Position numbers and translations under genes: made by a program
Shown here: positions 26,580-36,330 of the stretch, one piece after another
Position numbering within the stretch: the stretch's first letter is position 1
How the letters are laid out: each line of letters starts with the position of its first letter
Notes under the pieces: model-generated
The model's database searches: none
What the model saw: only the letters and a program-made list of their open reading frames with translations
What the model was told of the DNA's origin: nothing
Assembly (NCBI RefSeq): GCF_004764705.1
Contig: NZ_SHLX01000008.1
Coordinates: 1 to 64,000 of the forward strand
From: Paenibacillus cymbidii
GTDB taxonomy: Bacteria; Bacillota; Bacilli; Paenibacillales; NBRC-103111
Length of the DNA: 64,000 bases
Direction: 5' to 3'

Positions 26580-26654
26580 AACATTGGCCTGATGCGATAC
26601 ACGATTCGACACATTTGCGCGAGGGCGTGTCTGCCCCGGAAGTCTCGGCACGCC

Positions 26655-27626
26655 CTACGTTTCCAGCAAGCCGGAATAAACCGGCAACACAGTTCCGTCA
26701 TCGAGCCGAAGCATCAACGCTCCGCTATCGTCGATCCGTTCGGCGACGCCGGTTATCGTCCCCGTTGCAGCGACCGCCGTCACCCTTTTGCCCAACGATA
26801 CCGAACGCGCCTCCCACAGCGCCTGAATCGGCGCGAAGCCTTCCCGGTGGTACAAGCCATACAGCTCTTCCAGTTCGGCCAGAAATGCGCAAATAAACGC
26901 CGTCCGGTCGATTTCTACGCCGGTTTCCATCCGCAACGAAGTGGCCACCTTGTGCAGTTCCGGCGGGTAATCCTCCGCTGTCAAATTGACCCCGATGCCG
27001 ATGCCGGCGACCACATAATGCAGCCGTTCGTCATCCGCGCGCGACTCGAGCAGAATGCCGCTCACCTTGCGCCCTTCGATCAGCAAATCGTTCGGCCATT
27101 TGATGCCGACCCTGTCTCCGACATATTGACTCATCGTGCGGCACAACGCAACCGCCACCAGCAGCGTCAGCTGCGGCGTAAAATGCAGCGGAATGCGCGG
27201 CTTCAGCACCAGGCTCATGTAAATGCCTTTGCCTTTGGGCGAATGCCAGGCCCGGCCCTGACGCCCGCGCCCCTGCGTCTGCTGCTCCGCGATGATCAGC
27301 GTGCCTTCTTCGGCGCCTTGGCGGACGAGCTCGTGGGCCACGTTCTGCGTGGAGTCAACCTCGTCGAACAGCGTCAATTGACGCCCAAGCACGTTGGTTC
27401 GCAAGTTCGCGATCAAGGCCGCTGCCGTCAGCCGATTCGGCTCCTGTTCAAGCCGGTAGCCGCGGTGCGATACCGCTTCGAATACATAGCCTTCTTCGCG
27501 CAGCGCGCGGATGTGCTTCCAGATCGCCGTGCGGCTGACGCCGAGCGATTCGCTCAGTTGCTCGCCGGACACGAAGTCGCCGCCGGCCGAGCGCAGCAAT
27601 TCCAAGATGCGTTGTTTCAATGCCAT
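26655..27626 (-). CDS. birA: Biotin-protein ligase / biotin operon repressor
   Basis: BirA attaches biotin to acceptor proteins, and in this long form it also represses biotin genes. The 323-residue product has an N-terminal helix-turn-helix (about 18-60: LSESLGVSRTAIWKHIRALREEGY). A catalytic domain with the GRGRQGR ATP/biotin loop and KWPNDLL follows, and then a C-terminal SH3-like domain from about 275. GGGAGG lies upstream of the ATG. The cca-birA-panBCD order matches B. subtilis, except for the genes inserted between birA and cca. Confidence 0.96.
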   Translation of the reverse strand: MALKQRILELLRSAGGDFVSGEQLSESLGVSRTAIWKHIRALREEGYVFEAVSHRGYRLEQEPNRLTAAALIANLRTNVLGRQLTLFDEVDSTQNVAHELVRQGAEEGTLIIAEQQTQGRGRQGRAWHSPKGKGIYMSLVLKPRIPLHFTPQLTLLVAVALCRTMSQYVGDRVGIKWPNDLLIEGRKVSGILLESRADDERLHYVVAGIGIGVNLTAEDYPPELHKVATSLRMETGVEIDRTAFICAFLAELEELYGLYHREGFAPIQALWEARSVSLGKRVTAVAATGTITGVAERIDDSGALMLRLDDGTVLPVYSGLLET

Positions 27627-27714
27627 CGCGATCCTCCCGATTCCTGCCCGTCGATGCCATTTTCTCCTTCCGCCGCGTTTTTGTCAACCAATGGATCGAC
27701 ACCATTCGCCTGAA

Positions 27715-27750
27715 AAGAGGAAAAGCGTCGGGCTTGCGGCCGGCGCTTCT
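27715..27750 (-). terminator. Probable terminator of the small gene at 27762
   Basis: The minus strand shows AAGCG-c-CGG / CCG-a-CGCTT followed by TTCCTCTTTT, directly after the stop codon. Confidence 0.5.
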
Positions 27751-27761
27751 CCGTATTGCAC

Positions 27762-28004
27762 TCACTGCCGCTGCGGCGGCTCCGTGCTGTTCAGCGTCAC
27801 AAGCTCCCCTTCGCGCATCGCCATTTTTTTCAGCTTTTTGGCGCTTTCGCGGTCCGGCGCCGTTATGGCGGCCGGCTGGGAACCGGCGTTGTCCAGGCGA
27901 CGTTGCGCCAATTGATCGACCAGCTCCGTCACCAGCTTCAACTCCTGTTCGGAAAGCTGCGCCAAACGTTCATAAAGATTCGATTGGTTTGCTGCTGTTG
28001 CCAT
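27762..28004 (-). CDS. Small hydrophilic protein, unknown function
   Basis: The 80-residue product is largely helical and charged, with NLYERLAQLSEQELKLVTEL near the start and a C-terminus rich in Lys, Thr and Pro. AAGGAG lies nine bases before the ATG. No membrane segment, metal site or family motif is seen. It faces the divergent GNAT gene at 28150 and has its own apparent terminator. I cannot name a function. Confidence 0.6.
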   Translation of the reverse strand: MATAANQSNLYERLAQLSEQELKLVTELVDQLAQRRLDNAGSQPAAITAPDRESAKKLKKMAMREGELVTLNSTEPPQRQ

Positions 28005-28149
28005 GGCAATCCACTCCTTCGGTTTTCTATGCTTTTTATTCCCCCGTTTGGCGCGAAGGGAAACAAGGAGAATTCGTTTGGGCAGCGAATTCAATGTCAA
28101 GATCGTCAAACGCCGACGGAATCGGCGCACTACGGAGGTACGAACCGAA

Positions 28150-28569
28150 ATGGAAATCCACCACCAGCATTACGTCATATCCGACGACAAATCACGCATC
28201 GACAAGGAACTGGTGCTCGGCTTCCTGTCCAGAAGCTACTGGGCGAACAAGCGGCCGCATGAGCGCACGGTCAAAGCGATCGAAACCTCGTATTGCCTCG
28301 GCGTGTACGATGGGGACAGGCAGGTAGGATTCGCGCGGGTCGTAAGCGACTACGCAACGATCTATTACATTTGCGATGTGTTCGTGCAGGAGGAACATCG
28401 AGGCAGGGGCATCGGCAAAAGACTGGTCGAAACGATCGTTTCCGCCGACATGTTTCAGGGCATGACCGGACTGCTCGGCACGTTCGACGCGCACGGGCTG
28501 TACGAGCAGTACGGGTTCGTGCGCGAGCCGGACCGGTATTTGAAGCGGCTGCCGCAGGCGAGGCCGTAG
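28150..28569 (+). CDS. GNAT-family N-acetyltransferase
   Basis: The 139-residue product has the GNAT acetyl-CoA-binding motif HRGRGIGKRLVE preceded by a DVFV strand, and a C-terminal GLYEQYGF segment, the usual layout of single-domain GNATs. GGAGG lies upstream of the ATG. The acceptor substrate is unknown. It is followed five bases later by the EamA transporter gene, so the two are probably cotranscribed. Confidence 0.85.
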   Translation: MEIHHQHYVISDDKSRIDKELVLGFLSRSYWANKRPHERTVKAIETSYCLGVYDGDRQVGFARVVSDYATIYYICDVFVQEEHRGRGIGKRLVETIVSADMFQGMTGLLGTFDAHGLYEQYGFVREPDRYLKRLPQARP

Positions 28570-28573
28570 CGCG

Positions 28574-29425
28574 ATGCCCGCGGCGGCGCTGACTCTTGTG
28601 CTGTTGTCCGGCTTCGTCCACGCCATCTGGAACGTATTCGCCAAACGAAGCGGGCATAAAGCCGTGTTTCTCTGGTGGTGCCAGTGGGCGGCGATCGCCG
28701 TCTTCTTGCCGTTTGCGCTCCGCGAGCTTGCGGTGCTGCAGCCGGTTTCGCCGGTCGGCTGGCTGCTCGCGGCGGCGAGCGTCGCGCTGCACGGCGTCTA
28801 CGTGCTGCTGCTCGCCAAAACGTATACGGCCGGCGACTTGTCGCAAGCGTACCCGATCATGCGCGGCACAAGCCCGCTGCTTGTGCCGCTGCTAGGCGTC
28901 CTGCTGCTGCAGGAGCGGCTGCCGTGGACCGGCTGGTGCGGCGTTATGCTGATCGTCGGCGGCATTGCGCTGACCGGCGATTGGCGGGCATTGTTCCGCG
29001 GGCGGCGCAGCGCGGCCAATCGCACGCTGCCGCTCGCCATGGCGGTCGGCGTGATGATCGCCGGCTACACCGTCGTCGACAAAATCGCGCTCGCCCATCT
29101 CCCCGCCATCACGCTCAACTGGCTGTCCAATGTCGGCAACCTGCTGGCGCTGTCCACGATCGCCCTTCGCTCCGGCGCGATGGTGAAGGAATGGCGGCTT
29201 CATTGGCCGACAATCGTACTGGGCGGCCTGCTTGCCCCCGGCGGATACGTCCTGTTCCTGAAAGCGCTGGAGCTGGCTCCCGTTTCGCATCTGGCGCCGA
29301 TGCGCGAAATCGGCACCGTGTTCGGCGCGCTGCTCGGCATATTCTGGCTCAAGGAATCGCGCGGCGCAAGCAGAATCGCCGCTTCCGGATTCATCACCGC
29401 CGGCATCGTGCTGCTGGCGTGGTGA
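28574..29425 (+). CDS. EamA/DMT-superfamily transporter
   Basis: The 283-residue product has about ten membrane helices arranged as two EamA repeats (about 5-135 and 150-282). The first repeat has ARNTYTAGDLSQAYP-like sequence (AKTYTAGDLSQAYPI) and the second LAPMREIGTVFGALLGI. Such proteins are drug/metabolite exporters of the inner membrane. The substrate cannot be predicted. The gene lies in tandem with the GNAT gene, which may modify the same compound, but that is a guess. Confidence 0.85.
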   Translation: MPAAALTLVLLSGFVHAIWNVFAKRSGHKAVFLWWCQWAAIAVFLPFALRELAVLQPVSPVGWLLAAASVALHGVYVLLLAKTYTAGDLSQAYPIMRGTSPLLVPLLGVLLLQERLPWTGWCGVMLIVGGIALTGDWRALFRGRRSAANRTLPLAMAVGVMIAGYTVVDKIALAHLPAITLNWLSNVGNLLALSTIALRSGAMVKEWRLHWPTIVLGGLLAPGGYVLFLKALELAPVSHLAPMREIGTVFGALLGIFWLKESRGASRIAASGFITAGIVLLAW

Positions 29426-29465
29426 GCGGAAACGGCGATGCGTTCGCTTTTTGCCCGGAAGGCAC

Positions 29466-31349
29466 TCAAGCCGAAGCGGTGCCTCCGAGATGTTTGAACT
29501 GATTTTGAAACATTTGATAGTAAACGCCCCGCGCTTGCAGCAGTTCCTCGTGGCTGCCCTGCTCGACGATGCCTCCGTGGTCGATTACCATGATGCGGTC
29601 GGCGCCCTGAATCGTATTCAGCCGGTGCGCGATGATGAAGCTCGTTCGCCCTTTCATCAGTGCCAGCAGCGCTTCCTGGATGTGCAGCTCCGTACGCGTA
29701 TCGATGCTGCTGGTCGCCTCGTCGAGAATCAGAATCGACGGGCTCGCAATCATGACCCGCGCGATGCCGAGCAACTGGCGCTGTCCCTGGCTCAAGTTGC
29801 CGCCGTTTTCAGTCAGCACCGTGTCGTACTTCAGCGGCAGCCGGTTGATGAAGCCCGCCGCGTTCGCGTGTTCGGCCGCCGCCGCCATTTCCTCGTCCGT
29901 CGCATCCGGTTTGCCGTACTTGATATTGTCGCGAATCGTGCCGGCGAACAAGTACGTGTCCTGCAGCACGATGCCGAAGCTTTGCCGCAGGCTGTCGCGC
30001 GTGTACTCGCGCAAATCGCGGCCGTCGATGGCGATCGAGCCGCCGGATACGTCGTAGAAGCGCGTCAGCAGGTTGACGATCGTCGTTTTGCCGGCGCCGG
30101 TCGGACCGACCAGCGCGGTGCTGCTGCCCGCCGGCGCATGGAACGAAACGCCTTGCAGAATCGGCACGTCCGGCCGGTAGCCGAAGCTGACGTTGTCGAA
30201 CACGACGTCGCCTTTGGCGTCGGCGAGCTTGGCCGCCCCTTCCCTGTCCTCCGTTTCCTCTTTTTCGTCGAGCACCTCGAACGCCCGCTCCGCGCCGGCG
30301 ACGCCGGATTGCAGCGTATTGAACATGTTGGCCAAATCGTTCAGCGGCCGCACGAACTGGCGCGAATAGCTGATGAAGCTGGCGATGACACCGACCGTAA
30401 TATGGCCGTTTACGGCCAGCACGCCGCCGGTTACAGCCACCGCGGCAAAGCCGATATTGCCGATCACGCTGAGCAGCGGCATCAAATACCCGGACCATAT
30501 TTGCGCGCGCAGCCCCACTTCATACAGCCTGTCGTTCACCTTATCGAAATCGGCGATTGCCTTCTCCTCGTGATTGAACGCCTTTACGACCAGCAGGCCG
30601 GATATCGTTTCTTCGATATGGCCGTTCAACCGGCCGAGCTGCGCCTGCTGTTCCTTGAACAGCGCCCCGGTCCGCTTCGTAATCGTTCGCGCCAGAAAGT
30701 AGACAAGAGGAACGGTCACAAGCGCGGCAAGCGTTAATGTCGGGCTCAGGATCAGCATCATCACTAGCGAACCGACGATGGCGATGATGCCGGACATGAG
30801 CTGCGTCGTCGACTGCGAAATCGTGTTGCTGACGTTGTCGATGTCGTTCGCCAGCCGGCTCATCACTTCGCCGGTCGGACGCGAATCGAAGTATGCGAGC
30901 GGCAGCTTCTGCAGTTTGGCGAACAAGGCGCGGCGCAAGCTCGCCACGATGCGGGCGGCGATGCCCGCCATCATCCAGCTTTGCAGAAACGACATCGCCC
31001 CGTCGGCGACATAAGCGGCAATCAGCGCGATCAGTACGATGCCGAGCAGATTGAAATCGACGCCGCCGGAATCGGCGATCGCGTCGACGGCTACGCCGAT
31101 CAAATACGGCCCCAGCAGCGAAATGGCGGCGCTTACGAGCAGGAAGCAGAAAATCACCGTCAGTTTGCGCTTCTCCTCGCCCAAATAACGCCACAGCCGG
31201 CGGATCGTTCCGGAGAACGATTTCGGCTTGACGACCGGCCCGCGGCCGCCCGGTCTGCCGAAACCGCCCGGCCGTCCCGGCATGCCCATCATCGCGACAT
31301 CCGTTTCGCCCGGCGCCCGCTGCGTTCCCGCTTCATTCGGCTTTGACAT
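29466..31349 (-). CDS. ABC exporter half-transporter (subunit with catalytic Walker B)
   Basis: The 627-residue product fuses a six-helix membrane domain (about 60-350) to a nucleotide-binding domain with Walker A GPTGAGKTT and Walker B ILILDEATSSID. An unusually Gly/Pro-rich, Met-containing N-terminal tail precedes it. The signature is LSQGQ rather than LSGGQ. Combined with the altered Walker B of the upstream partner, this is the hallmark of heterodimeric exporters such as BmrCD or TM287/288. It starts 17 bp inside the upstream gene. Confidence 0.9.
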   Translation of the reverse strand: MSKPNEAGTQRAPGETDVAMMGMPGRPGGFGRPGGRGPVVKPKSFSGTIRRLWRYLGEEKRKLTVIFCFLLVSAAISLLGPYLIGVAVDAIADSGGVDFNLLGIVLIALIAAYVADGAMSFLQSWMMAGIAARIVASLRRALFAKLQKLPLAYFDSRPTGEVMSRLANDIDNVSNTISQSTTQLMSGIIAIVGSLVMMLILSPTLTLAALVTVPLVYFLARTITKRTGALFKEQQAQLGRLNGHIEETISGLLVVKAFNHEEKAIADFDKVNDRLYEVGLRAQIWSGYLMPLLSVIGNIGFAAVAVTGGVLAVNGHITVGVIASFISYSRQFVRPLNDLANMFNTLQSGVAGAERAFEVLDEKEETEDREGAAKLADAKGDVVFDNVSFGYRPDVPILQGVSFHAPAGSSTALVGPTGAGKTTIVNLLTRFYDVSGGSIAIDGRDLREYTRDSLRQSFGIVLQDTYLFAGTIRDNIKYGKPDATDEEMAAAAEHANAAGFINRLPLKYDTVLTENGGNLSQGQRQLLGIARVMIASPSILILDEATSSIDTRTELHIQEALLALMKGRTSFIIAHRLNTIQGADRIMVIDHGGIVEQGSHEELLQARGVYYQMFQNQFKHLGGTASA

Positions 31350-33081
31350 TCGAACGACTCTCCTTTCCCACCTGGGATTGGAAAATTTCCCGGTATACCT
31401 CGCATTCGCGCAGCAGCGTTTCATGTTTGCCGATGCCGACGACTTGCCCTTCGTCAAGCACAACGATTTTGTCGAGATCCATGACCGACGTGATCCGCTG
31501 GGCGATCAGCAGGCAGGTGATGCCTTGGGCGTAGTCGCGCAGCGCCTGCTTGATCCGCGACTCGGTCGCCGTATCGACCGCGCTCGTGCAATCGTCGAGG
31601 ATCAGAATGTCCGGCTTGCGCACCAGCGCCCGGGCGATCGACACCCGCTGCTTCTGGCCGCCCGACAAGTTGACGCCGCGTTGGCCGAGCCTGGTTTCGT
31701 ACCCGTCCGGCAGCGTCGACACGAATTCGTGCGCTTCCGCCAGCCGCGACGCCAGCTCGATGTCCTCGCGCGACGCCGACTCCCGGCCCCAGCCGATATT
31801 TTCGGCGATCGTGCCGGTGAACAACACCGTCTTCTGCGGCACGATGGCGATCGTTTCGCGCAGCTCGCGCGGATCGACTTGCCTGACGTCGGCGCCGTTC
31901 ACGCGCACGACGCCGCCGGACGTGTCGTAGAAGCGCGGGATGAGCGAAGCGATCGTGCTTTTGCCCGAACCGGTCGAGCCGATCAGGCCGATCGATTCGC
32001 CCGGCAGCACGTCGAAGGTGACGCCTTTGAGCGCTGCCGCGTTTTCCATGCCTTCGTAAGCGAATGTCACATTGTCGAAAGAGATGCCGCCCTTGGCATC
32101 AGGCGACGGCTCGCGTTCCAGCGGCGCCGTCTGCATGGCGTCCCGCTCGGCGAACACTTCGCCGATGCGCGTATGCGAGGCGCGCGCCCGCACCAGCATG
32201 TTGAATACCATAAACACCGTCATGAGCGCAAACAGCAGTTGCGTCATGTAGTTGACGAACGCGACGATATGCCCGATCTGCATATGGCCGCTGTCGACGC
32301 GCAAGGCGCCGAGCCAGATGACGGCGACGATGCCGAAATTGACGGTCAGCATGACGGCCGGGTTGAAAGCGGCCATAATGCGCATAACGCGAATGGAACG
32401 GTCGCGGTATTGCAGGTTCGACTCCTCGAACTTGTCCACTTCAAAATCGAAGCGGTTGAACGCCTTGACGACCCGCACGCCGGACAAATATTCGCGCATC
32501 GTCGCATTGACGCGGTCGAGCGCCTTCTGCACGCCGAGGAAGCGGGCGAAGCCGAACTTCATGTTGAGCGCGATCAGCACGGCCACGATCGGCACAACGA
32601 CAGCCGGCACGATCGCCAGTCGCGGGTTGAGCAGCGCCGCCATGACGAGACTGCCGATGCCGAGCAGCGGCGCTTTGACGAAAATGCGCATGAGGCCGTT
32701 GACGAAGTTTTGCACCTGCGTCACATCGTTGGTAAGCCGCGTGATGAGTGACGCCCGTTCGAAGCGGTCGATATTGCGAAAGCCGAGCAGCTGGATTTTG
32801 CGAAACAAGTCGCCGCGCAGCTCCGCCCCGAACTTCTGCGACACGCGGCTCGCCACGATATTGCGCATTGCCGCCGCAACGGCGCCCCCGGCCGTAATGA
32901 GCAGCATCAGGCCCCCCAGCCGCCAGACGACGTGCAGGTTGCCGGCGGCAACGCCCGAATCGAGAATATGGGCCATTACCGTCGGCAGCGTCAGATCGGC
33001 AAGCGCTTCCAAAGTAACGAACAAAATAGCGAGATAAAACAGTTTGCCGTGTTTGCGGTAATAGGGCAACAAATATCCCAT
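31333..33081 (-). CDS. ABC exporter half-transporter (subunit with degenerate Walker B)
   Basis: The 582-residue product has six membrane helices and a nucleotide-binding domain with Walker A GSTGSGKST and canonical signature LSGGQKQR. Walker B reads ILILDDCTSAVD, with Asp in place of the catalytic Glu. In heterodimeric exporters this makes one ATP site non-hydrolytic. The downstream gene encodes the complementary half and overlaps it. Lipid or drug export is likely; the substrate is unknown. Confidence 0.9.
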   Translation of the reverse strand: MGYLLPYYRKHGKLFYLAILFVTLEALADLTLPTVMAHILDSGVAAGNLHVVWRLGGLMLLITAGGAVAAAMRNIVASRVSQKFGAELRGDLFRKIQLLGFRNIDRFERASLITRLTNDVTQVQNFVNGLMRIFVKAPLLGIGSLVMAALLNPRLAIVPAVVVPIVAVLIALNMKFGFARFLGVQKALDRVNATMREYLSGVRVVKAFNRFDFEVDKFEESNLQYRDRSIRVMRIMAAFNPAVMLTVNFGIVAVIWLGALRVDSGHMQIGHIVAFVNYMTQLLFALMTVFMVFNMLVRARASHTRIGEVFAERDAMQTAPLEREPSPDAKGGISFDNVTFAYEGMENAAALKGVTFDVLPGESIGLIGSTGSGKSTIASLIPRFYDTSGGVVRVNGADVRQVDPRELRETIAIVPQKTVLFTGTIAENIGWGRESASREDIELASRLAEAHEFVSTLPDGYETRLGQRGVNLSGGQKQRVSIARALVRKPDILILDDCTSAVDTATESRIKQALRDYAQGITCLLIAQRITSVMDLDKIVVLDEGQVVGIGKHETLLRECEVYREIFQSQVGKESRSNVKAE

Positions 33082-33118
33082 CGCATTCTCTCCTCCGCTG
33101 ATATCCCCATCTAGGGCG

Positions 33119-34390
33119 TCAGCCGAACCGCTTCGCTTCGCGTTCGGCCGCCGCCAGCAGCGCGCTCCGCTCGTTGACGGCTTCGCCGGTCGCCGTCAGC
33201 TCGAGCAGCCGGCGCAGCAGCGCGCCCAGCCACGGCCCCGGCGCGCGCCCGACGCACGCGGCTACGTCCGCGCCGCTGACGGCGAGCTCTCGCGGCTGCA
33301 GCGCCGGGATCGCCGCGAGCCACGCTTCGCCTTCGGCGAGCAGCCGCGCAAGCGCGCCCTCTTGCTGCGACGCTTCGCCGCGCAGCCGCAAGCGCGCAAG
33401 CGGCAGCCAGCCGCGCAGCGCGGCGGTGCCGTAGTCGAGCGCGCCGAACTGCCAGGCGCGGCGCACGTCTTCGCCTGCGGCCAAGCGCTCGCGCAGGCGC
33501 TCGTCCCACGCGAGCAGCGCCGTCACTTCTGCGGCGAAAGCGTGCGGGTACACAAGCGCAAGCATCGCTTCGCGCGCATCCGCGGCGCCGGCGCCCAGCG
33601 CGAGCAACAGCTGCGCCCAGCGCTGCGCCGGCGCTTCCAGCTCGCCGATCCGGCGCAGCCCTGCAGGCAGCCGCTCCGGCGCCATGCCTGCCAACGCGGG
33701 CGCCAGCGGCACTTTCATATGCGCAAGCAAGCCGCTTGCGGCAAGCAGCTCGAAGCCGCGCGCCGGGTCGTCGCCGCAGACGATGCGCATCAGTTCGGCG
33801 CCGATTCGCTCCATCGCGATATGCCGCAGCAGCGGCGCCTGTTCCTGCAGCGCCCGCCACGTCGCCGGCTCGATTGCGAGCCCGTAAGCCGCTGCGAAGC
33901 GGACGCCGCGCAGCAGGCGCAGCGCGTCTTCACGGAAGCGTTCGACGGGATCGCCGACGCAGCGCAGCAGCCCGCGCGCGAGATCGCCGCGACCGTCGAA
34001 CGGGTCGATCACGTTCCGTTCCCGGTCCATCGCCATCGCATTGATCGTAAAATCGCGCCGGCGCAAATCTTCCTTCAGTTCGGTTACGAACGCCACCGTC
34101 TTCGGGCGGCGGTATTGCTCATAATCGCTTTCCGTGCGGAACGTCGTCACTTCGTACGCCCCATGCCGCATTACTACTGTCACCGTGCCGTGCTTGAGAC
34201 CGGTTGGCGCCGTATGCGGGAACAACCGCAGCACCTCGTCCGGCAGCGCCGAGGTGGCGATGTCGAAGTCGTGGATGCTGCGGTTCATGACGGCGTCGCG
34301 AACGCAGCCGCCGACCAGATAAGCTTCGTAGCCGGCGGCGGTCAGCGCATCAAGCACCGATATCGCTTCTTGCTCCATCATGCCCGGCAC
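33119..34390 (-). CDS. cca: CCA tRNA nucleotidyltransferase
   Basis: Cca adds or repairs the 3' CCA end of tRNAs. The product is about 423 residues and has the class II polymerase-beta head: VGGCVRDAVM, DFDIATSALPDEV, RRRDFTINAMAM. The RNA-binding neck and body follow, with visibly extreme Ala/Arg/Leu richness and very high G+C. GTG at 34390 is preferred because GAGGTGAG, which spans the bshA stop, is well spaced; ATG at 34381 is the alternative. It follows bshA by five bases. Confidence 0.93.
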   Translation of the reverse strand: MPGMMEQEAISVLDALTAAGYEAYLVGGCVRDAVMNRSIHDFDIATSALPDEVLRLFPHTAPTGLKHGTVTVVMRHGAYEVTTFRTESDYEQYRRPKTVAFVTELKEDLRRRDFTINAMAMDRERNVIDPFDGRGDLARGLLRCVGDPVERFREDALRLLRGVRFAAAYGLAIEPATWRALQEQAPLLRHIAMERIGAELMRIVCGDDPARGFELLAASGLLAHMKVPLAPALAGMAPERLPAGLRRIGELEAPAQRWAQLLLALGAGAADAREAMLALVYPHAFAAEVTALLAWDERLRERLAAGEDVRRAWQFGALDYGTAALRGWLPLARLRLRGEASQQEGALARLLAEGEAWLAAIPALQPRELAVSGADVAACVGRAPGPWLGALLRRLLELTATGEAVNERSALLAAAEREAKRFG

Positions 34391-34395
34391 GCCGC

Positions 34396-35568
34396 TCACC
34401 TCAGGCACGTTTGGCGGGACGACTCCGTTTCCGGCGCCGGACGGCCAAGCACATCGTAATAAATGCGTTCGTACTGGCGGGCGATCGTATTGTTGCAGAA
34501 CGTGCGATGCGCACGATCGATACATGCCGCGCGGAAATCGGCGTAAAGCGCTTCGTTCTGCAGCAGCCGGATGGCGTGGGCGGCCATCGTTTCCGTGTCG
34601 CCAACCGACGCCAAATACCCGGTTTGACCGTGCGTAATCAACTCGGGGATGCCGCCGGCGTTGGAGCCGACGGTCGGCACGCCGCAAGCCATCGCTTCCA
34701 GCGCCACGAGCCCGAAGCTTTCCTTCTCCGAAGGCAGCAGCATAAGATCGGCCAACGAAATGATTTGCGCCACGTCGTCCTGTTTGCCGCAGAACGTCAC
34801 GCGGTCCGCCAGACCAAGCTCCTTGATGCGATGAATCACTTTCGACAAGTCCGGTCCTTCGCCGACAAACATGAGCCGCGACGGCACCTTGTCGTTCACT
34901 TTTGCGAAAATGTCTACCACGTCGAGCACCCGCTTCACCGGACGGAAATTGGAAATGTGCATCAGCAGCTTTTCCCCGGGGGCGACGAACTCGCCTCTCA
35001 GCTCACTGACGTCGCGCGGGTAATAAATGCGCTTGTCGACGAAGTTGTAGGTCAGCTCGATCGGCCGTTCGATCGCCAGCGTACGCCGCGTTTCGTTAAT
35101 CAGATCCGCCGATACGGCAGTTACGGCATCGCTTTGGTTAATTGCGTAGCGGATCAGATCGCTGATCGACTGATCCTGCGCCAGCACTGTAATGTCGGTA
35201 CCGTGCAGCGTCGTCACGACCTTCAGCCGGTCGCCGACCATCTGTTTGGCCAGCAGCGCGCATACGGCATGCGGGATCGCGTAATGGACGTGCAGCAAAT
35301 CCAGCTGCTCCATGTTTGCCACCTGTGCCAGCTTGCTTGCCAACGACAGATCGTACGGCGGATAACGGAACACGTAATAATCGCTAACTTCGACTTCGTG
35401 GTAGAAGATGTTGCGATCGAATTTGCCAAGCCGGAACGGCATGCTGTGCGTAATAAAATGGACCTCGTGTCCCTTCTCGGCGAGCAGCTTGCCGAGCTCC
35501 GTTGCGACGACGCCCGATCCTCCGAGCGTCGGGTAACAGGTGATGCCGATTTTCAATCGTTCGTTCAT
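34396..35568 (-). CDS. bshA: N-acetyl-alpha-D-glucosaminyl L-malate synthase
   Basis: BshA is the GT4 glycosyltransferase of bacillithiol synthesis, joining UDP-GlcNAc to L-malate. The 390-residue product has CYPTLGGSGVVATELG at its start, the GT4 donor site EKESFGLVALEAMACGVPTVGSNAGG (shown in part: SFGLVALEAMACGVP) and HGTDITVL. GAGGAGG lies ten bases before the ATG. It lies in the mgsA-bshB1-bshA-cca cluster, as in Bacillus. bshC is outside the window. Confidence 0.95.
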   Translation of the reverse strand: MNERLKIGITCYPTLGGSGVVATELGKLLAEKGHEVHFITHSMPFRLGKFDRNIFYHEVEVSDYYVFRYPPYDLSLASKLAQVANMEQLDLLHVHYAIPHAVCALLAKQMVGDRLKVVTTLHGTDITVLAQDQSISDLIRYAINQSDAVTAVSADLINETRRTLAIERPIELTYNFVDKRIYYPRDVSELRGEFVAPGEKLLMHISNFRPVKRVLDVVDIFAKVNDKVPSRLMFVGEGPDLSKVIHRIKELGLADRVTFCGKQDDVAQIISLADLMLLPSEKESFGLVALEAMACGVPTVGSNAGGIPELITHGQTGYLASVGDTETMAAHAIRLLQNEALYADFRAACIDRAHRTFCNNTIARQYERIYYDVLGRPAPETESSRQTCLR

Positions 35569-35625
35569 GGGCGCATCGCCTCCTCTCGTTAGCATCGCGA
35601 TAAGGATATGCGGCCGGTGGGCGCG

Positions 35626-36330
35626 CTATACGAATAAATTCACGGTATAAGGCAGCTTGGTGACGAAGCCTTCCGCATACGGAATCAGCTTCTTCTGCCC
35701 GAACAGCCGATCGCGCGCCTCCACATTGGCCAAATAGCCTTGGTTGAGCGGCGTTGGCACGAACTCGCCGCCGGAAGCGCCCGCCGGCTCGAATTGGGTG
35801 CGGTAAGCAAGCAGCGAAGCGCGCTTGCGCTCGTACACGTCCGTCACGTCCACCAGCAAATCCGCTTCCGCCGTATCGTTGATAAAATAAAAAAGCAGCT
35901 GCTCCGCGGCAACGGCCGGGACCTCCGGCATGTAACGGCGAAGCTTGGCGCTGAATACCGCCTCCTGCACGAGCTTGCTGCACATCACATGGTCCGGATG
36001 CCGGTCTTCCCAATACGGGGCGAACACGATACGCGGCCGGAGCCGGCGAATCTCGCCTACGATTGCGTCGATTTGCTCCCGGCTGCCGGTGAGGCCGCGG
36101 TCCGGCAAGCCGAGGTTGCTGCGCATCGCCAGCCCAAGCGCGTCGGCCGCGTCGGCTGCTTCCTTGCGGCGCGTTTCAACTGTGCCGTTGGACGACATCT
36201 CCGCGTTCGTCAGATCGCAAATGCCCACACGCAAACCGGAGGCGGCATGTTTGGCAATCGTACCGCCCATGCCGATTTCCGCGTCGTCGGGATGCGCGCC
36301 GAATATGAGCAGATCCAGCGTTTCGCTCAT
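35626..36330 (-). CDS. bshB1: Bacillithiol biosynthesis deacetylase
   Basis: BshB1 removes the acetyl group from GlcNAc-malate in bacillithiol synthesis. The 234-residue product is a LmbE-family zinc enzyme with the metal motif GAHPDDAEIG at the start and EDRHPDHVMCS near residue 110. Its ATG overlaps the mgsA stop by one base (TAATG). The genes bshA and cca follow on the same strand. Confidence 0.95.
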   Translation of the reverse strand: MSETLDLLIFGAHPDDAEIGMGGTIAKHAASGLRVGICDLTNAEMSSNGTVETRRKEAADAADALGLAMRSNLGLPDRGLTGSREQIDAIVGEIRRLRPRIVFAPYWEDRHPDHVMCSKLVQEAVFSAKLRRYMPEVPAVAAEQLLFYFINDTAEADLLVDVTDVYERKRASLLAYRTQFEPAGASGGEFVPTPLNQGYLANVEARDRLFGQKKLIPYAEGFVTKLPYTVNLFV

